A DNA stretch of 64,000 nucleotides. It comes from Euwallacea fornicatus. Lineage: Eukaryota > Arthropoda > Insecta > Coleoptera > Curculionidae. The DNA lies in the NCBI RefSeq assembly GCF_040115645.1, contig NW_027096011.1, positions 1,116,001 to 1,180,000 of the forward strand, given 5' to 3'. Made by a program: the position numbers and the translations under genes. Positions 1 to 12,040 of this stretch are shown one piece after another; positions within the stretch are counted from its first letter, which is position 1; the number at the start of each line of letters is the position of its first letter. The notes beneath the pieces are model-generated. The model was given only the letters and a program-made list of their open reading frames with translations. It was not told where the DNA came from and searched no databases.

Positions 1-528
1 CACTTTAAAGATCTCGTCGAGCTGATTAATTTGAATCTTTGTTTAAGAAGTATGGAGTTGATTTGGTGAAGTTATCGAGTCTCAAAATTAGAAAAGTCTC
101 AAAAGTTGCGTGGTTAAGCACATAAAGTACTATTTATCGTGGAAACTCTTCAAGATGCAATTAGTATGTGTCATGTCACTTTAAAGATCTCGTCGAGCTG
201 ATTAATTTGAATCTTTGTTTAAGAAGTATGGAGTTGATTTGGTGAAGTTATCGAGTCTCAAAGTTGGAAAAGTCGCAAAAGTGGCGTGTTTGAGCACATA
301 AAGTACTATTTATCCTGGAAACTCTTCAAGATGCAATTAGGATGTGTCATGTAACCTTAAAGATCTCGTCGAGGTGATTAATTTGAATCTTTGTTTAAGA
401 AGTGTGGAGTTGATTTGGTGAAGTTATCGAGTTTCAAATTTGGAAAAGTCGCAAAAGTGGCGTATTTGAGCACATAAAGTACTATTTATCCTGGAAACTC
501 TTCAAGATGCAATTAGGATGTGTCATGT
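1..528 (+). repeat. Three-monomer block repeated at 3521-4048
   Basis: Monomers starting at 1, 177 and 353 carry the same subtype series as those at 3521, 3697 and 3873. The first has the ATTAGAAAAG core and CGTGG tail, the second the GCAAAAGTGGCGTGTTTG core, and the third the AACC start with GAGGTG, GTGTGG and TTTCAAATTTGG. The spacing is 3520 bp, or 20 monomers. The match breaks in the next monomer, where position 22 is C here and G at 4049. Confidence 0.85.
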
Positions 529-1584
529 CACTTTAAAGATCTCGTCGAGCTGATTAATTTGAATCTTTGTTGAAGAAGTTTGGAGTTGATTTGGTGAAGT
601 TATCGAGTCTCAAAGTTGGAAAAGTCTTAAAACTTGCGTGTTTGAGCACATAAAGTACTATTTATCCTGGAAACTCTTCAAGATGCAATTAGTATGTGTC
701 ATGTCACTTTAAAGATCTCGTCGAGCTGATTAATTTGAATCTTTGTTGAAGAAGTTTGGAGTTGATTTGGTGAAGTTATCGAGTCTCAAAGTTGGAAAAG
801 TCTTAAAAGTTGCGTGTTTGAGCACATAAAGTACTATTTATCCTGGAAACTCTTCAAGATGCAATTAGGATGTGTCATGTAACCTTAAAGATCTCGTCGA
901 GGTGATTAATTTGAATCTTTGTTTAAGAAGTGTGGAGTTGATTTGGTGAAGTTATCGAGTTTCAAATTTGGAAAAGTCGCAAAAGTTGCATGGTTAAGCA
1001 TATAAAGTACTATTTATCCTGGAAACTCTTCAAGATGCAATTAGGATGTGTCATGTCACTTTAAAGATCTCGTCGAGCTGATTAATTTGAATCTTTGTTG
1101 AAGAAGTTTGGAGTTGATTTGGTGAAGTTATCGAGTCTCAAAGTTGGAAAAGTCTTAAAACTTGCGTGTTTGAGCACATAAAGTACTATTTATCCTGGAA
1201 ACTCTTCAAGATGCAATTAGGATGTGTCATGTCACTTTAAAGATCTCGTCGAGCTGATTAATTTGAATCTTTGTTGAAGAAGTTTGTAGTTGATTTGGTG
1301 AAGTTATCGAGTCTCAAAATTAGAAAAGTCTCAAAAGTTGCGTGGTTAAGCACATAAAGTACTATTTATCGTGGAAACTCTTCAAGATGCAATTAGTATG
1401 TGTCATGTCACTTTAAAGATCTCGTCGAGCTGATTAATTTGAATCTTTGTTTAAGAAGTATGGAGTTGATTTGGTGAAGTTATCGAGTCTCAAAGTTGGA
1501 AAAGTCGCAAAAGTGGCGTGTTTGAGCACATAAAGTACTATTTATCCTGGAAACTCTTCAAGATGCAATTAGGATGTGTCATGT
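529..1584 (+). repeat. Six-monomer block repeated at 5809-6864
   Basis: Six monomers (529, 705, 881, 1057, 1233, 1409) show the same subtype order as 5809-6864, at a spacing of 5280 bp (30 monomers). The rare AACC monomer with GCATGGTTAAGCATAT sits third in both. One clear difference is GGAGTTG here against GGAATTG in the last monomer of the second copy. Confidence 0.85.
1057..1232 (+). repeat. Representative consensus-type monomer
   Basis: This monomer is close to the commonest form and serves as a coordinate reference. It begins CACTTTAAAG and ends GTGTCATGT. It carries a BglII-type palindrome AGATCT at monomer positions 9-14, TCGA at 17-20 and 75-78, and a ScaI-type palindrome AGTACT at 126-131. 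Nearly invariant tracts are about 5-21, 23-43, 56-80, 121-128 and 151-164. Variable sites cluster at 1/4, 22, 44-55, 81-91, 99-117, 129-130, 139-142, 150, 158, 165 and 173. The most diverse part is 99-117, where at least five alternative cores occur (TTAAAACTTGCGTGTTTG, GCAAAAGTGGCGTATTTG, TCAAAAGTTGCGTGGTTA, GCAAAAGTTGCATGGTTA, TGAAAATTTGCGTGTTTG). About 4 CpG per monomer remain. Confidence 0.9.
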
Positions 1585-3520
1585 AACCTTAAAGATCTCG
1601 TCGAGGTGATTACTTTGAATCTTTGTTTAAGAAGTGTGGAGTTGATTTGGTGAAGTTATCGAGTTTCAAATTTGGAAAAGTCGCAAAAGTGGCGTATTTG
1701 AGCACATAAAGTACTATTTATCCTGGAAACTCTTCAAGATGCAATTAGGATGTGTCATGTCACTTTAAAGATCTCGTCGAGGTGATTAATTTGAATCTTT
1801 GTTGAAGAAGTTTGGAGTTGATTTGGTGAAGTTATCGAGTCTCAAAGTTGGAAAAGTCTTAAAACTTGCGTGTTTGAGCACATAAAGTACTATTTATCCT
1901 GGAAACTCTTCAAGATGCAATTAGGATGTGTCATGTCACTTTAAAGATCTCGTCGAGCTGATTAATTTGAATCATTGTTTAAGAAGTATGGAGTTGATTT
2001 GGTGAAGTTATCGAGTCTCAAAGTTGGAAAAGTCTTAAAACTTGCGTGTTTGAGCACATAAAGTACTATTTATCCTGGAAACTCTACAAGATGCAATTAG
2101 GATGTGTCATGTAACCTTAAAGATCTCGTCAAGCTGATTAATTTGAATCTTTGTTGAAGAAGTTTGGAGTTGATTTGGTGAAGTTATCGAGTCTCAAAGT
2201 TGGAAAAGTCTCAAAAGTTGCGTATTTGAGCACATAAAGTACTATTCATCCTGGAAACTCTGCAAGATGCAATTAGGATGTGTCATGTAACCTTAAAGAT
2301 CTCGTCGAGCTGATTAATTTGAATCTTTGTTGAAGAAGTTTGGAGTTGATTTGGTGAAGTTATCGAGTCTCAAAGTTGGAAAAGTCTGAAAATTTGCGTG
2401 TTTGAGCACATAAAGTACTATTTATCCCGGAAACTCTTCAAGATGCAATTAGTATGTGTCATGTCACTTTAAAGATCTCGTCGAGCTGATTAATTTGAAT
2501 CTTTGTTGAAGAAGTTTGTAGTTGATTTGGTGAAGTTATCGAGTCTCAAAGTTGGAAAAGTCGCAAAAGTGGCGTATTTGAGCACATAAAGTACTATTTA
2601 TCCTGGAAACTCTTCAAGATGCAATTAGGATGTGTCATGTCACTTTAAAGATCTCGTCGAGCTGATTAATTTGAATCTTTGTTGAAGAAGTTTGTAGTTG
2701 ATTTGGTGAAGTTATCGAGTCTCAAAGTTGGAAAAGTCTTAAAACTTGCGTGTTTGAGCACATAAAGTACTATTTATCCTGGAAACTCTTCAAGATGCAA
2801 TTAGTATGTGTCATGTCACTTTAAAGATCTCGTCGAGCTGATTAATTTGAATCTTTGTTGAAGAAGTTTGGAGTTGATTTGGTGAAGTTATCGAGTCTCA
2901 AAGTTGGAAAAGTCTTAAAAGTTGCGTGTTTGAGCCCATAAAGTACTATTTATCGTGGAAACTCTTCACGATGCAATTAGGATGTGTAGTGTCACCTTAA
3001 AGATCTCGTCGAGCTGATTAATTTGAATCTTTGATTAAGAAGTTTAGAGTTGATTTGATGAAGTTATCGAGTCTCAAAGTTGGAAAAGTCGCAAAAGTGG
3101 CGTATTTGAGCACATAAAGTACTATTTATCCTGGAAACTCTTCAAGATGCAATTAGGATGTGTCATGTCACTTTAAAGATCTCGTCGAACTGATTAATTT
3201 GAATCTTTGTTGAAGAAGTTTGGAGTTGATTTGGTGAAGTTATCGAGTCTCAAAATTAGAAAAGTCTCAAAAGTTGCGTGGTTAAGCACATAAAGTACTA
3301 TTTATCCTGGAAACTCTTCAAGATGCAATTAGTATGTGTCATGTCACTTTAAAGATCTCGTCGAGCTGATTAATTTGAATCTTTGTTGAAGAAGTTTGGA
3401 GTTGATTTGGTGAAGTTATCGAGTCTCAAAGTTGGAAAAGTCTTAAAACTTGCGTGTTTGAGCACATAAAGTACTATTTATCCTGGAAACTCTTCAAGAT
3501 GCAATTAGGATGTGTCATGT
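1409..3520 (+). repeat. 12-monomer block, also present at 41534-43645
   Basis: The series of 12 subtypes here recurs in the same order about 40 kb away. It runs: TATGG/GTGGCGTG; AACC/GTGTGG; GAGGTG; TATGG/CTCTACAAG-like; AACC/ATTCATCC; AACC/TCTGAAAATTT; TTTGTAG; TTAAAACTT; GAGCCC with TAGTGT; GATTAAG with TTTAGAG; ATTAG; consensus. Private changes in this copy include GATTACTTTG near 1611, GAATCATTG near 1968, GTCAAGCTG near 2130, CTCTGCAAG near 2260, CCCGG near 2427 and TTTGATG near 3055. The first monomers also match 3697-4928, so this block is itself built from the shared cassette. Confidence 0.85.
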
Positions 3521-5456
3521 CACTTTAAAGATCTCGTCGAGCTGATTAATTTGAATCTTTGTTTAAGAAGTATGGAGTTGATTTGGTGAAGTTATCGAGT
3601 CTCAAAATTAGAAAAGTCTCAAAAGTTGCGTGGTTAAGCACATAAAGTACTATTTATCGTGGAAACTCTTCAAGATGCAATTAGTATGTGTCATGTCACT
3701 TTAAAGATCTCGTCGAGCTGATTAATTTGAATCTTTGTTTAAGAAGTATGGAGTTGATTTGGTGAAGTTATCGAGTCTCAAAGTTGGAAAAGTCGCAAAA
3801 GTGGCGTGTTTGAGCACATAAAGTACTATTTATCCTGGAAACTCTTCAAGATGCAATTAGGATGTGTCATGTAACCTTAAAGATCTCGTCGAGGTGATTA
3901 ATTTGAATCTTTGTTTAAGAAGTGTGGAGTTGATTTGGTGAAGTTATCGAGTTTCAAATTTGGAAAAGTCGCAAAAGTGGCGTATTTGAGCACATAAAGT
4001 ACTATTTATCCTGGAAACTCTTCAAGATGCAATTAGGATGTGTCATGTCACTTTAAAGATCTCGTCGAGGTGATTAATTTGAATCTTTGTTGAAGAAGTT
4101 TGGAGTTGATTTGGTGAAGTTATCGAGTCTCAAAGTTGGAAAAGTCTTAAAACTTGCGTGTTTGAGCACATAAAGTACTATTTATCCTGGAAACTCTTCA
4201 AGATGCAATTAGGATGTGTCATGTCACTTTAAAGATCTCGTCGAGCTGATTAATTTGAATCTTTGTTTAAGAAGTATGGAGTTGATTTGGTGAAGTTATC
4301 GAGTCTCAAAGTTGGAAAAGTCTTAAAACTTGCGTGTTTGAGCACATAAAGTACTATTTATCCTGGAAACTCTACAAGATGCAATTAGGATGTGTCATGT
4401 AACCTTAAAGATCTCGTCGAGCTGATTAATTTGAATCTTTGTTGAAGAAGTTTGGAGTTGATTTGGTGAAGTTATCGAGTCTCAAAGTTGGAAAAGTCTC
4501 AAAAGTTGCGTATTTGAGCACATAAAGTACTATTCATCCTGGAAACTCTACAAGATGCAATTAGGATGTGTCATGTAACCTTAAAGATCTCGTCGAGCTG
4601 ATTAATTTGAATCTTTGTTGAAGAAGTTTGGAGTTGATTTGGTGAAGTTATCGAGTCTCAAAGTTGGAAAAGTCTGAAAATTTGCGTGTTTGAGCACATA
4701 AAGTACTATTTATCCTGGAAACTCTTCAAGATGCAATTAGTATGTGTCATGTCACTTTAAAGATCTCGTCGAGCTGATTAATTTGAATCTTTGTTGAAGA
4801 AGTTTGTAGTTGATTTGGTGAAGTTATCGAGTCTCAAAGTTGGAAAAGTCGCAAAAGTGGCGTATTTGAGCACATAAAGTACTATTTATCCTGGAAACTC
4901 TTCAAGATGCAATTAGGATGTGTCATGTCACTTTAAAGATCTCGTCGAGCTGATTAATTTGAATCTTTGTTGAAGAAGTTTGTAGTTGATTCGGTGAAGT
5001 TATCGAGTCTCAAAATTAGAAAAGTCTCAAAAGTTGCGTGGTTAAGCACATAAAGTCCTATTTATCCTGGAAACTCTACAAGATGTAATTAGGATGTGTC
5101 ATGTCACTTTAAAGATCTCGTCGAGCTGATTAATTTGAATCTTTGTTGAAGAAGTTTGTAGTTGATTTGGTGAAGTTATCGAGTCTCAAAGTTGGAAAAG
5201 TCGCAAAAGTGGCGTATTTGAGCACATAAAGTACTATTTATCCTGGAAACTCTTCAAGATGCAATTAGGATGTGTCATGTCACTTTAAAGATCTCGTCGA
5301 GCTGATTAATTTGAATCTTTGTTGAAGAAGTTTGGAGTTGATTTGGTGAAGTTATCGAGTCTCAAAGTTGGAAAAGTCTTAAAACTTGCGTGTTTGAGCA
5401 CATAAAGTACTATTTATCCTGGAAACTCTTCAAGATGCAATTAGTATGTGTCATGT
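3521..5456 (+). repeat. 11-monomer cassette, reference copy
   Basis: Eleven monomers form a cassette that recurs, whole or partly, at 28689-30448 and 31153-33088. Its six-monomer core lies at 4049-5104. In order, that core is: GAGGTG with TTAAAACTT; TATGG with CTCTACAAG; AACC with GCGTATTTG and ATTCATCC; AACC with TCTGAAAATTT; TTTGTAG with GTGGCGTATTTG; and TTTGTAG-TTGATTCGG with ATTAG, GTCCTATTTA and GATGTAATT. The same 1056-bp core recurs at 31681-32736, 49278-50333 and 58606-59661, and its first five monomers recur at 1761-2640 and 41886-42765. This is the nearest thing to a window-wide higher-order repeat unit. Confidence 0.85.
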
Positions 5457-6408
5457 CACTTTAAAGATCTCGTCGAGCTGATTAATTTGAATCTTTGTTG
5501 AAGAAGTTTGGAGTTGATTTGGTGAAGTTATCGAGCCTCAAAGTTGGAAAAGTCTTAAAAGTGGCGTGTTTGAGCACATAAAGTACTATTTATCCTGGAA
5601 ACTCTTCAAGATGCAATTAGGATGTGTCATGTAACCTTAAAGATCTCGTCGAGGTGATTAATTTGAATCTTTGTTTAAGAAGTGTGGAGTTGATTTGGTG
5701 AAGTTATCGAGTTTCAAATTTGGAAAAGTCGCAAAAGTTGCATGGTTAAGCATATAAAGTACTATTTATCCTGGAAACTCTTCAAGATGCAATTAGGATG
5801 TGTCATGTCACTTTAAAGATCTCGTCGAGCTGATTAATTTGAATCTTTGTTGAAGAAGTTTGGAGTTGATTTGGTGAAGTTATCGAGTCTCAAAGTTGGA
5901 AAAGTCTTAAAACTTGCGTGTTTGAGCACATAAAGTACTATTTATCCTGGAAACTCTTCAAGATGCAATTAGTATGTGTCATGTCACTTTAAAGATCTCG
6001 TCGAGCTGATTAATTTGAATCTTTGTTGAAGAAGTTTGGAGTTGATTTGGTGAAGTTATCGAGTCTCAAAGTTGGAAAAGTCTTAAAAGTTGCGTGTTTG
6101 AGCACATAAAGTACTATTTATCCTGGAAACTCTTCAAGATGCAATTAGGATGTGTCATGTAACCTTAAAGATCTCGTCGAGGTGATTAATTTGAATCTTT
6201 GTTTAAGAAGTGTGGAGTTGATTTGGTGAAGTTATCGAGTTTCAAATTTGGAAAAGTCGCAAAAGTTGCATGGTTAAGCATATAAAGTACTATTTATCCT
6301 GGAAACTCTTCAAGATGCAATTAGGATGTGTCATGTCACTTTAAAGATCTCGTCGAGCTGATTAATTTGAATCTTTGTTGAAGAAGTTTGGAGTTGATTT
6401 GGTGAAGT
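5457..6408 (+). repeat. Monomers with the CATATAAAG variant
   Basis: This stretch holds the GAGCCTCAAAG monomer (5457), two copies of the AACC/GTGTGG monomer with GCATGGTTAAGCATATAAAG (5633 and 6161), and consensus-like monomers between them. The order starting at 5633 recurs at 34672-35903. The GAGCC monomer recurs at 30449. Confidence 0.75.
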
Positions 6409-7744
6409 TATCGAGTCTCAAAGTTGGAAAAGTCTTAAAACTTGCGTGTTTGAGCACATAAAGTACTATTTATCCTGGAAACTCTTCAAGATGCAATTAG
6501 GATGTGTCATGTCACTTTAAAGATCTCGTCGAGCTGATTAATTTGAATCTTTGTTGAAGAAGTTTGTAGTTGATTTGGTGAAGTTATCGAGTCTCAAAAT
6601 TAGAAAAGTCTCAAAAGTTGCGTGGTTAAGCACATAAAGTACTATTTATCGTGGAAACTCTTCAAGATGCAATTAGTATGTGTCATGTCACTTTAAAGAT
6701 CTCGTCGAGCTGATTAATTTGAATCTTTGTTTAAGAAGTATGGAATTGATTTGGTGAAGTTATCGAGTCTCAAAGTTGGAAAAGTCGCAAAAGTGGCGTG
6801 TTTGAGCACATAAAGTACTATTTATCCTGGAAACTCTTCAAGATGCAATTAGGATGTGTCATGTAACCTTAAAGATCTCGTCGAGGTGATTAATTTGAAT
6901 CTTTGTTTAAGAAGTGTGGAGTTGATTTGGTGAAGTTATCGAGTTTCAAATTTGGAAAAGTCGCAAAAGTTGCATGGTTAAGCACATAAAGTACTATTTA
7001 TCCTCGAAACTCTTCAAGATGCAATTAGGATGTGTCGTGTCACCTTAAAGATCTCGTCGAGGTGATTAATTTGAATCTTTGTTGAAGAAGTTTGGAGTTG
7101 ATTTGGTGAAGTTATCGAGTCTCAAAGTTGGAAAAGTCTTAAAACTTGCGTGTTTGAGCACATAAAGTACTATTTATCCTGGAAACTCTTCAAGATGCAA
7201 TTAGGATGTGTCATGTCACTTTAAAGATCTCGTCGAGCTGATTAATTTGAATCTTTGTTGAAGAAGTTTGTAGTTGATTTGGTGAAGTTATCGAGTCTCA
7301 AAGTTGGAAAAGTCGCAAAAGTGGCGTGTTTGAGCACATAAAGTACTATTTATCCTGGAAACTCTTCAAGATGCAATTAGGATGTGTCATGTAACCTTAA
7401 AGATCTCGTCGAGGTGATTAATTTGAATCTTTGTTTAAGAAGTGTGGAGTTGATTTGGTGAAGTTATCGAGTTTCAAATTTGGAAAAGTCGCAAAAGTTG
7501 CATGGTTAAGCACATAAAGTACTATTTATCCTCGAAACTCTTCAAGATGCAATTAGGATGTGTCGTGTCACCTTAAAGATCTCGTCGAGGTGATTAATTT
7601 GAATCTTTGTTGAAGAAGTTTGGAGTTGATTTGGTGAAGTTATCGAGTCTCAAAGTTGGAAAAGTCTTAAAACTTGCGTGTTTGAGCACATAAAGTACTA
7701 TTTATCCTGGAAACTCTTCAAGATGCAATTAGGATGTGTCATGT

Positions 7745-7919
7745 CACTTTAAAGATCTCGTCGAGCTGATTAATTTGAATCTTTGTTGAAGAAGTTTGGA
7801 GTTGATTTGGTGAAGTTATCGAGTCTCAAAGTTGGAAAAGTCTCAAAAGTTGCGTGGTTAAGCACATAAAGTCCTATTTATCCTGAAACTCTACAAGATG
7901 TAATTAGGATGTGTCATGT
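7745..7919 (+). repeat. 175-bp monomer with shared 1-bp deletion
   Basis: One G is missing in the CCTGGAAACT tract, leaving CCTGAAACT near 7885, so this monomer is 175 bp. It also carries GTCCTATTTA, CTCTACAAG and GATGTAATT. Four other monomers share the same deletion and markers, at about 13517, 33933, 39212 and 41499, which indicates one ancestral deletion spread by duplication. Confidence 0.88.
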
Positions 7920-10900
7920 AACCTTAAAGATCTCGTCGAGCTGATTAATTTGAATCTTTGTTGAAGAAGTTTGGAGTTGATTTGGTGAAGTTATCGACTC
8001 TCAAAGTTGGAAAAGTCTCAAAAGTTGCGTGTTTGAGCACATAAAGTACTATTTATCCTGGAAACTCTTCAAGATGCAATTAGTATGTGTCATGTCACTT
8101 TAAAGATCTCGTCGAGCTGATTAATTTGAATCTTTGTTTAAGAAGTATGGAGTTGATTTGGTGAAGTTATCGAGTCTCAAAGTTGGAAAAGTCGCAAAAG
8201 TGGCGTGTTTGAGCACATAAAGTACTATTTATCCTGGAAACTCTTCAAGATGCAATTAGGATGTGTCATGTAACCTTAAAGATCTCGTCGAGGTGATTAA
8301 TTTGAATCTTTGTTTAAGAAGTGTGGAGTTGATTTGGTGAAGTTATCGAGTTTCAAATTTGGAAAAGTCGCAAAAGTTGCATGGTTAAGCACATAAAGTA
8401 CTATTTATCCTCGAAACTCTTCAAGATGCAATTAGGATGTGTCGTGTCACCTTAAAGATCTCGTCGAGGTGATTAATTTGAATCTTTGTTGAAGAAGTTT
8501 GGAGTTGATTTGGTGAAGTTATCGAGTCTCAAAGTTGGAAAAGTCTTAAAACTTGCGTGTTTGAGCACATAAAGTACTATTTATCCTGGAAACTCTTCAA
8601 GATGCAATTAGGATGTGTCATGTCACTTTAAAGATCTCGTCGAGCTGATTAATTTGAATCTTTGTTTAAGAAGTATGGAGTTGATTTGGTGAAGTTATCG
8701 AGTCTCAAAGTTGGAAAAGTCTTAAAACTTGCGTGTTTGAGCACATAAAGTACTATTTATCCTGGAAACTCTACAAGATGCAATTAGTATGTGTCATGTC
8801 ACTTTAAAGATCTCGTCGAGCTGATTAATTTGAATCTTTGTTGAAGAAGTTTGTAGTTGATTTGGTGAAGTTATCGAGTCTCAAAGTTGGAAAAGTCGCA
8901 AAAGTGGCGTATTTGAGCACATAAAGTACTATTTATCCTGGAAACTCTTCAAGATGCAATTAGGATGTGTCATGTCACTTTAAAGATCTCGTCGAGCTGA
9001 TTAATTTGAATCTTTGTTGAAGAAGTTTGGAGGTAATTTGGTGAAGTTATCGAGTCTCAAAGATGGAAAAGTCTTAAAAGTTGCGTGTTTGAGCACATAA
9101 AGTACTATTTATCCTGGAAACTCTACAAGATGCAATTAGGATGTGTCATGTAACCTTAAAGATCTCGTCGAGCTGATTAATTTGAATCTTTGTTGAAGAA
9201 GTTTGGAGTTGATTTGGTGAAGTTATCGAGTCTCAAAGTTGGAAAAGTCTCAAAAGTTGCGTATTTGAGCACATAAAGTACTATTCATCCTGGAAACTCT
9301 ACAAGATGCAATTAGGATGTGTCATGTAACCTTAAAGATCTCGTCGAGCTGATTAATTTGAATCTTTGTTGAAGAAGTTTGGAGTTGATTTGGTGAAGTT
9401 ATCGAGTCTCAAAGTTGGAAAAGTCTTAAAACTTGCGTGTTTGAGCACATAAAGTACTATTTATCCTGGAAACTCTTCAAGATGCAATTAGGATGTGTCA
9501 TGTCACTTTAAAGATCTCGTCGAGCTGATTAATTTCAATCTTTGTTGAAGAAGTTTGTAGTTGATTCGGTGAAGTTATCGAGTCTCAAAATTAGAAAAGC
9601 CTCAAAAGTTGCGTGGTTAAGCACATAAAGTCCTATTTATCCTGGAAACTCTACAAGATGTAATTAGGATCTGTCATGTCACCTTAAAGATCTCGTCGAG
9701 CTGATTAATTTGAATCTTTGTTGAAGAAGTTTGGAGTTGATTTGGTGAAGTTATCGAGTTTGAAATTTGGAAAAGTCGCAAAAGTTGCATGGTTAAGCAC
9801 ATAAAGTACTATTTATCCTCGAAACTCTTCAAGATGCAATTAGGATGTGTCGTGTCACCTTAAAGATCTCGTCGAGCTGATTAATTTGAATCTTTGTTGA
9901 AGAAGTTTGGAGTTGATTTGGTGAAGTTATCGAGTCTCAAAGTTGGAAAAGTCTTAAAACTTGCGTGTTTGAGCACATAAAGTACTATTTATCCTGGAAA
10001 CTCTTCAAGATGCAATTAGGATGTGTCATGTCACTTTAAAGATCTCGTCGAGCTGATTAATTTGAATCTTTGTTTAAGAAGTATGGAGTTGATTTGGTGA
10101 AGTTATCGAGTCTCAAAGTTGGAAAAGTCTTAAAACTTGCGTGTTTGAGCACATAAAGTACTATTCATCCTGGAAACTCTTCAAGATGCAATTAGGATGT
10201 GTCATGTAACCTTAAAGATCTCGTCGAGGTGATTAATTTGAATCTTTGTTTAAGAAGTTTGGAGTTGATTTGGTGAAGTTATCGAGTCTCAAAGTTGGAA
10301 AAGTCTCAAAAGTTGCGTGGTTAAGCACATAAAGTCCTATTTATCCTGGAAACTCTACAAGATGTAATTAGGATGTGTCATGTAACCTTAAAGATCTCGT
10401 CGAGCTGATTAATTTGAATCTTTGTTGAAGCAGTTTGGAATTGATTTGGTGAAGTTATCGAGTCTCAAAGTTGGAAAAGTCTCAAAAGTTGCGTGGTTAA
10501 GCACATAAAGTACTATTTATCGTGGAAACTCTTCAAGATGCAATTAGTATGTGTCATGTCACTTTAAAGATCTCGTCGAGCTGATTAATTTGAATCTTTG
10601 TTTAAGAAGTATGGAGTTGATTTGGTTAAGTTATCGAGTCTCAAAGTTGGAAAAGTCTTAAAACTTGCGTGTTTGAGCACATAAAGTACTATTTATCCTC
10701 GAAACTCTTCAAGATACAATTAGGATGTGTCATGTCACTTTAAAGATCTCGTCGAGCTGATTAATTTGAATCTGCGATTAAGAAGTTTGGAGTTGATTTG
10801 GTGAAGTTATCGAGTCTCAAAGTTGGAAAAGTCGCAAAAGTGGCGTATTTGAGCACATAAAGTACTATTTATCCTGGAAACTCTTCAAGATGCAATTAGT

Positions 10901-11791
10901 ATGTGTCATGTCACTTTAAAGATCTCGTCGAGCTGATTAATTTGAATCTTTGTTTAAGAAGTATGGAGTTGATTTGGTAAAGTTATCGAGTCTTAAAGTT
11001 GGAAAAGTCTCAAAAGTTGCGTGGTTAAGCACATAAAGTACTATTTATCGTGGAAACTCTTCAAGATGCAATTAGTATGTGTCATGTCACTTTAAAGATC
11101 TCGTCGAGCTGATTAATTTGAATCTTTGTTGAAGAAGTTTGTAGTTGATTCGGTGAAGTTATCGAGTCTCAAAATTAGAAAAGCCTCAAAAGTTGCGTGG
11201 TTAAGCACATAAAGTCCTATTTATCCTGGAAACTCTACAAGATGTAATTAGGATGTGTCATGTCACCTTAAAGATCTCGTCGAGCTGATTAATTTGAATC
11301 TTTGTTGAAGAAGTTTGGAGTTGATTTGGTGAAGTTATCGAGTTTGAAATTTGGAAAAGTCGCAAAAGTTGCATGGTTAAGCACATAAAGTACTATTTAT
11401 CCTCGAAACTCTTCAAGATGCAATTAGGATGTGTCGTGTCACCTTAAAGATCTCGTCGAGCTGATTAATTTGAATCTTTGTTGAAGAAGTTTGAAGTTGA
11501 TTTGGTGAAGTTATCGAGTCTCAAAGTTGGAAAAGTCTTAAAACTTGCGTGTTTGAGCACATAAAGTACTATTTATCCTGGAAACTCTTCAAGATGCAAT
11601 TAGGATGTGTCATGTCACTTTAAAGATCTCGTCGAGCTGATTAATTTGAATCTTTGTTTAAGAAGTATGGAGTTGATTTGGTGAAGTTATCGAGTCTCAA
11701 AGTTGGAAAAGTCTTAAAACTTGCGTGTTTGAGCACATAAAGTACTATTTATCCTGGAAACTCTACAAGATGCAATTAGGATGTGTCATGT

Positions 11792-11968
11792 AACCTTAAA
11801 GATCTCGTCGAGCTGATTAATTTGAATCTTTGTTGAAGAAGTTTGGAGTTGATTTGGTGAAGTTATCGAGTCTCAAAGTTGCAAAAAGTCTTAAAACTTG
11901 CGTGTTTGAGCACATAAAGTACTATTTATCCTGGAAACTCTTCAAGATGCAATTAGGATGTGTCATGT
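11792..11968 (+). repeat. 177-bp monomer with 1-bp insertion
   Basis: GTTGGAAAAGTC is replaced by GTTGCAAAAAGTC near 11878-11890, adding one base and restoring the 176-bp phase lost at 7885. The only other example is its duplicate, at 17424-17600. Confidence 0.88.
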
Positions 11969-12040
11969 CACTTTAAAGATCTCGTCGAACTGATTAATTT
12001 GAATCTTTGTTTAAGAAGTATGGAGTTGATTTGGTGAAGA

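Larger units (their letters stand above)
6409..12040 (+). repeat. 32-monomer segmental duplication, copy 1 (5632 bp)
   Basis: This copy is followed directly by a second copy at 12041-17672. The left limit is set by a T/A difference at 6408 against 12040 (GAAGTTATC against GAAGATATC). Diagnostic changes inside include GGAATTG (6742), the 1-bp deletion in CCTGAAACT (near 7885), ATCGACTCTC (near 7997), GGAGGTAATTT with CAAAGATGG (9029-9066), TTTCAATC with GCCTC and GGATCTGTC (9535-9672), GAAGCAG (near 10428), TGGTTAAG and GATACAATT (10620-10715), GCGATTAAG (near 10774), and an extra A in GCAAAAAGTC (near 11882). The net length is exactly 32 x 176 because the deletion and insertion cancel. Confidence 0.93.

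Noticed and set aside
121..140. TATA-box promoter in CATAAAGTACTATTTAT
   Set aside because: The tract is present in every monomer with no gene downstream. Transcription of the satellite is possible but cannot be shown from sequence.
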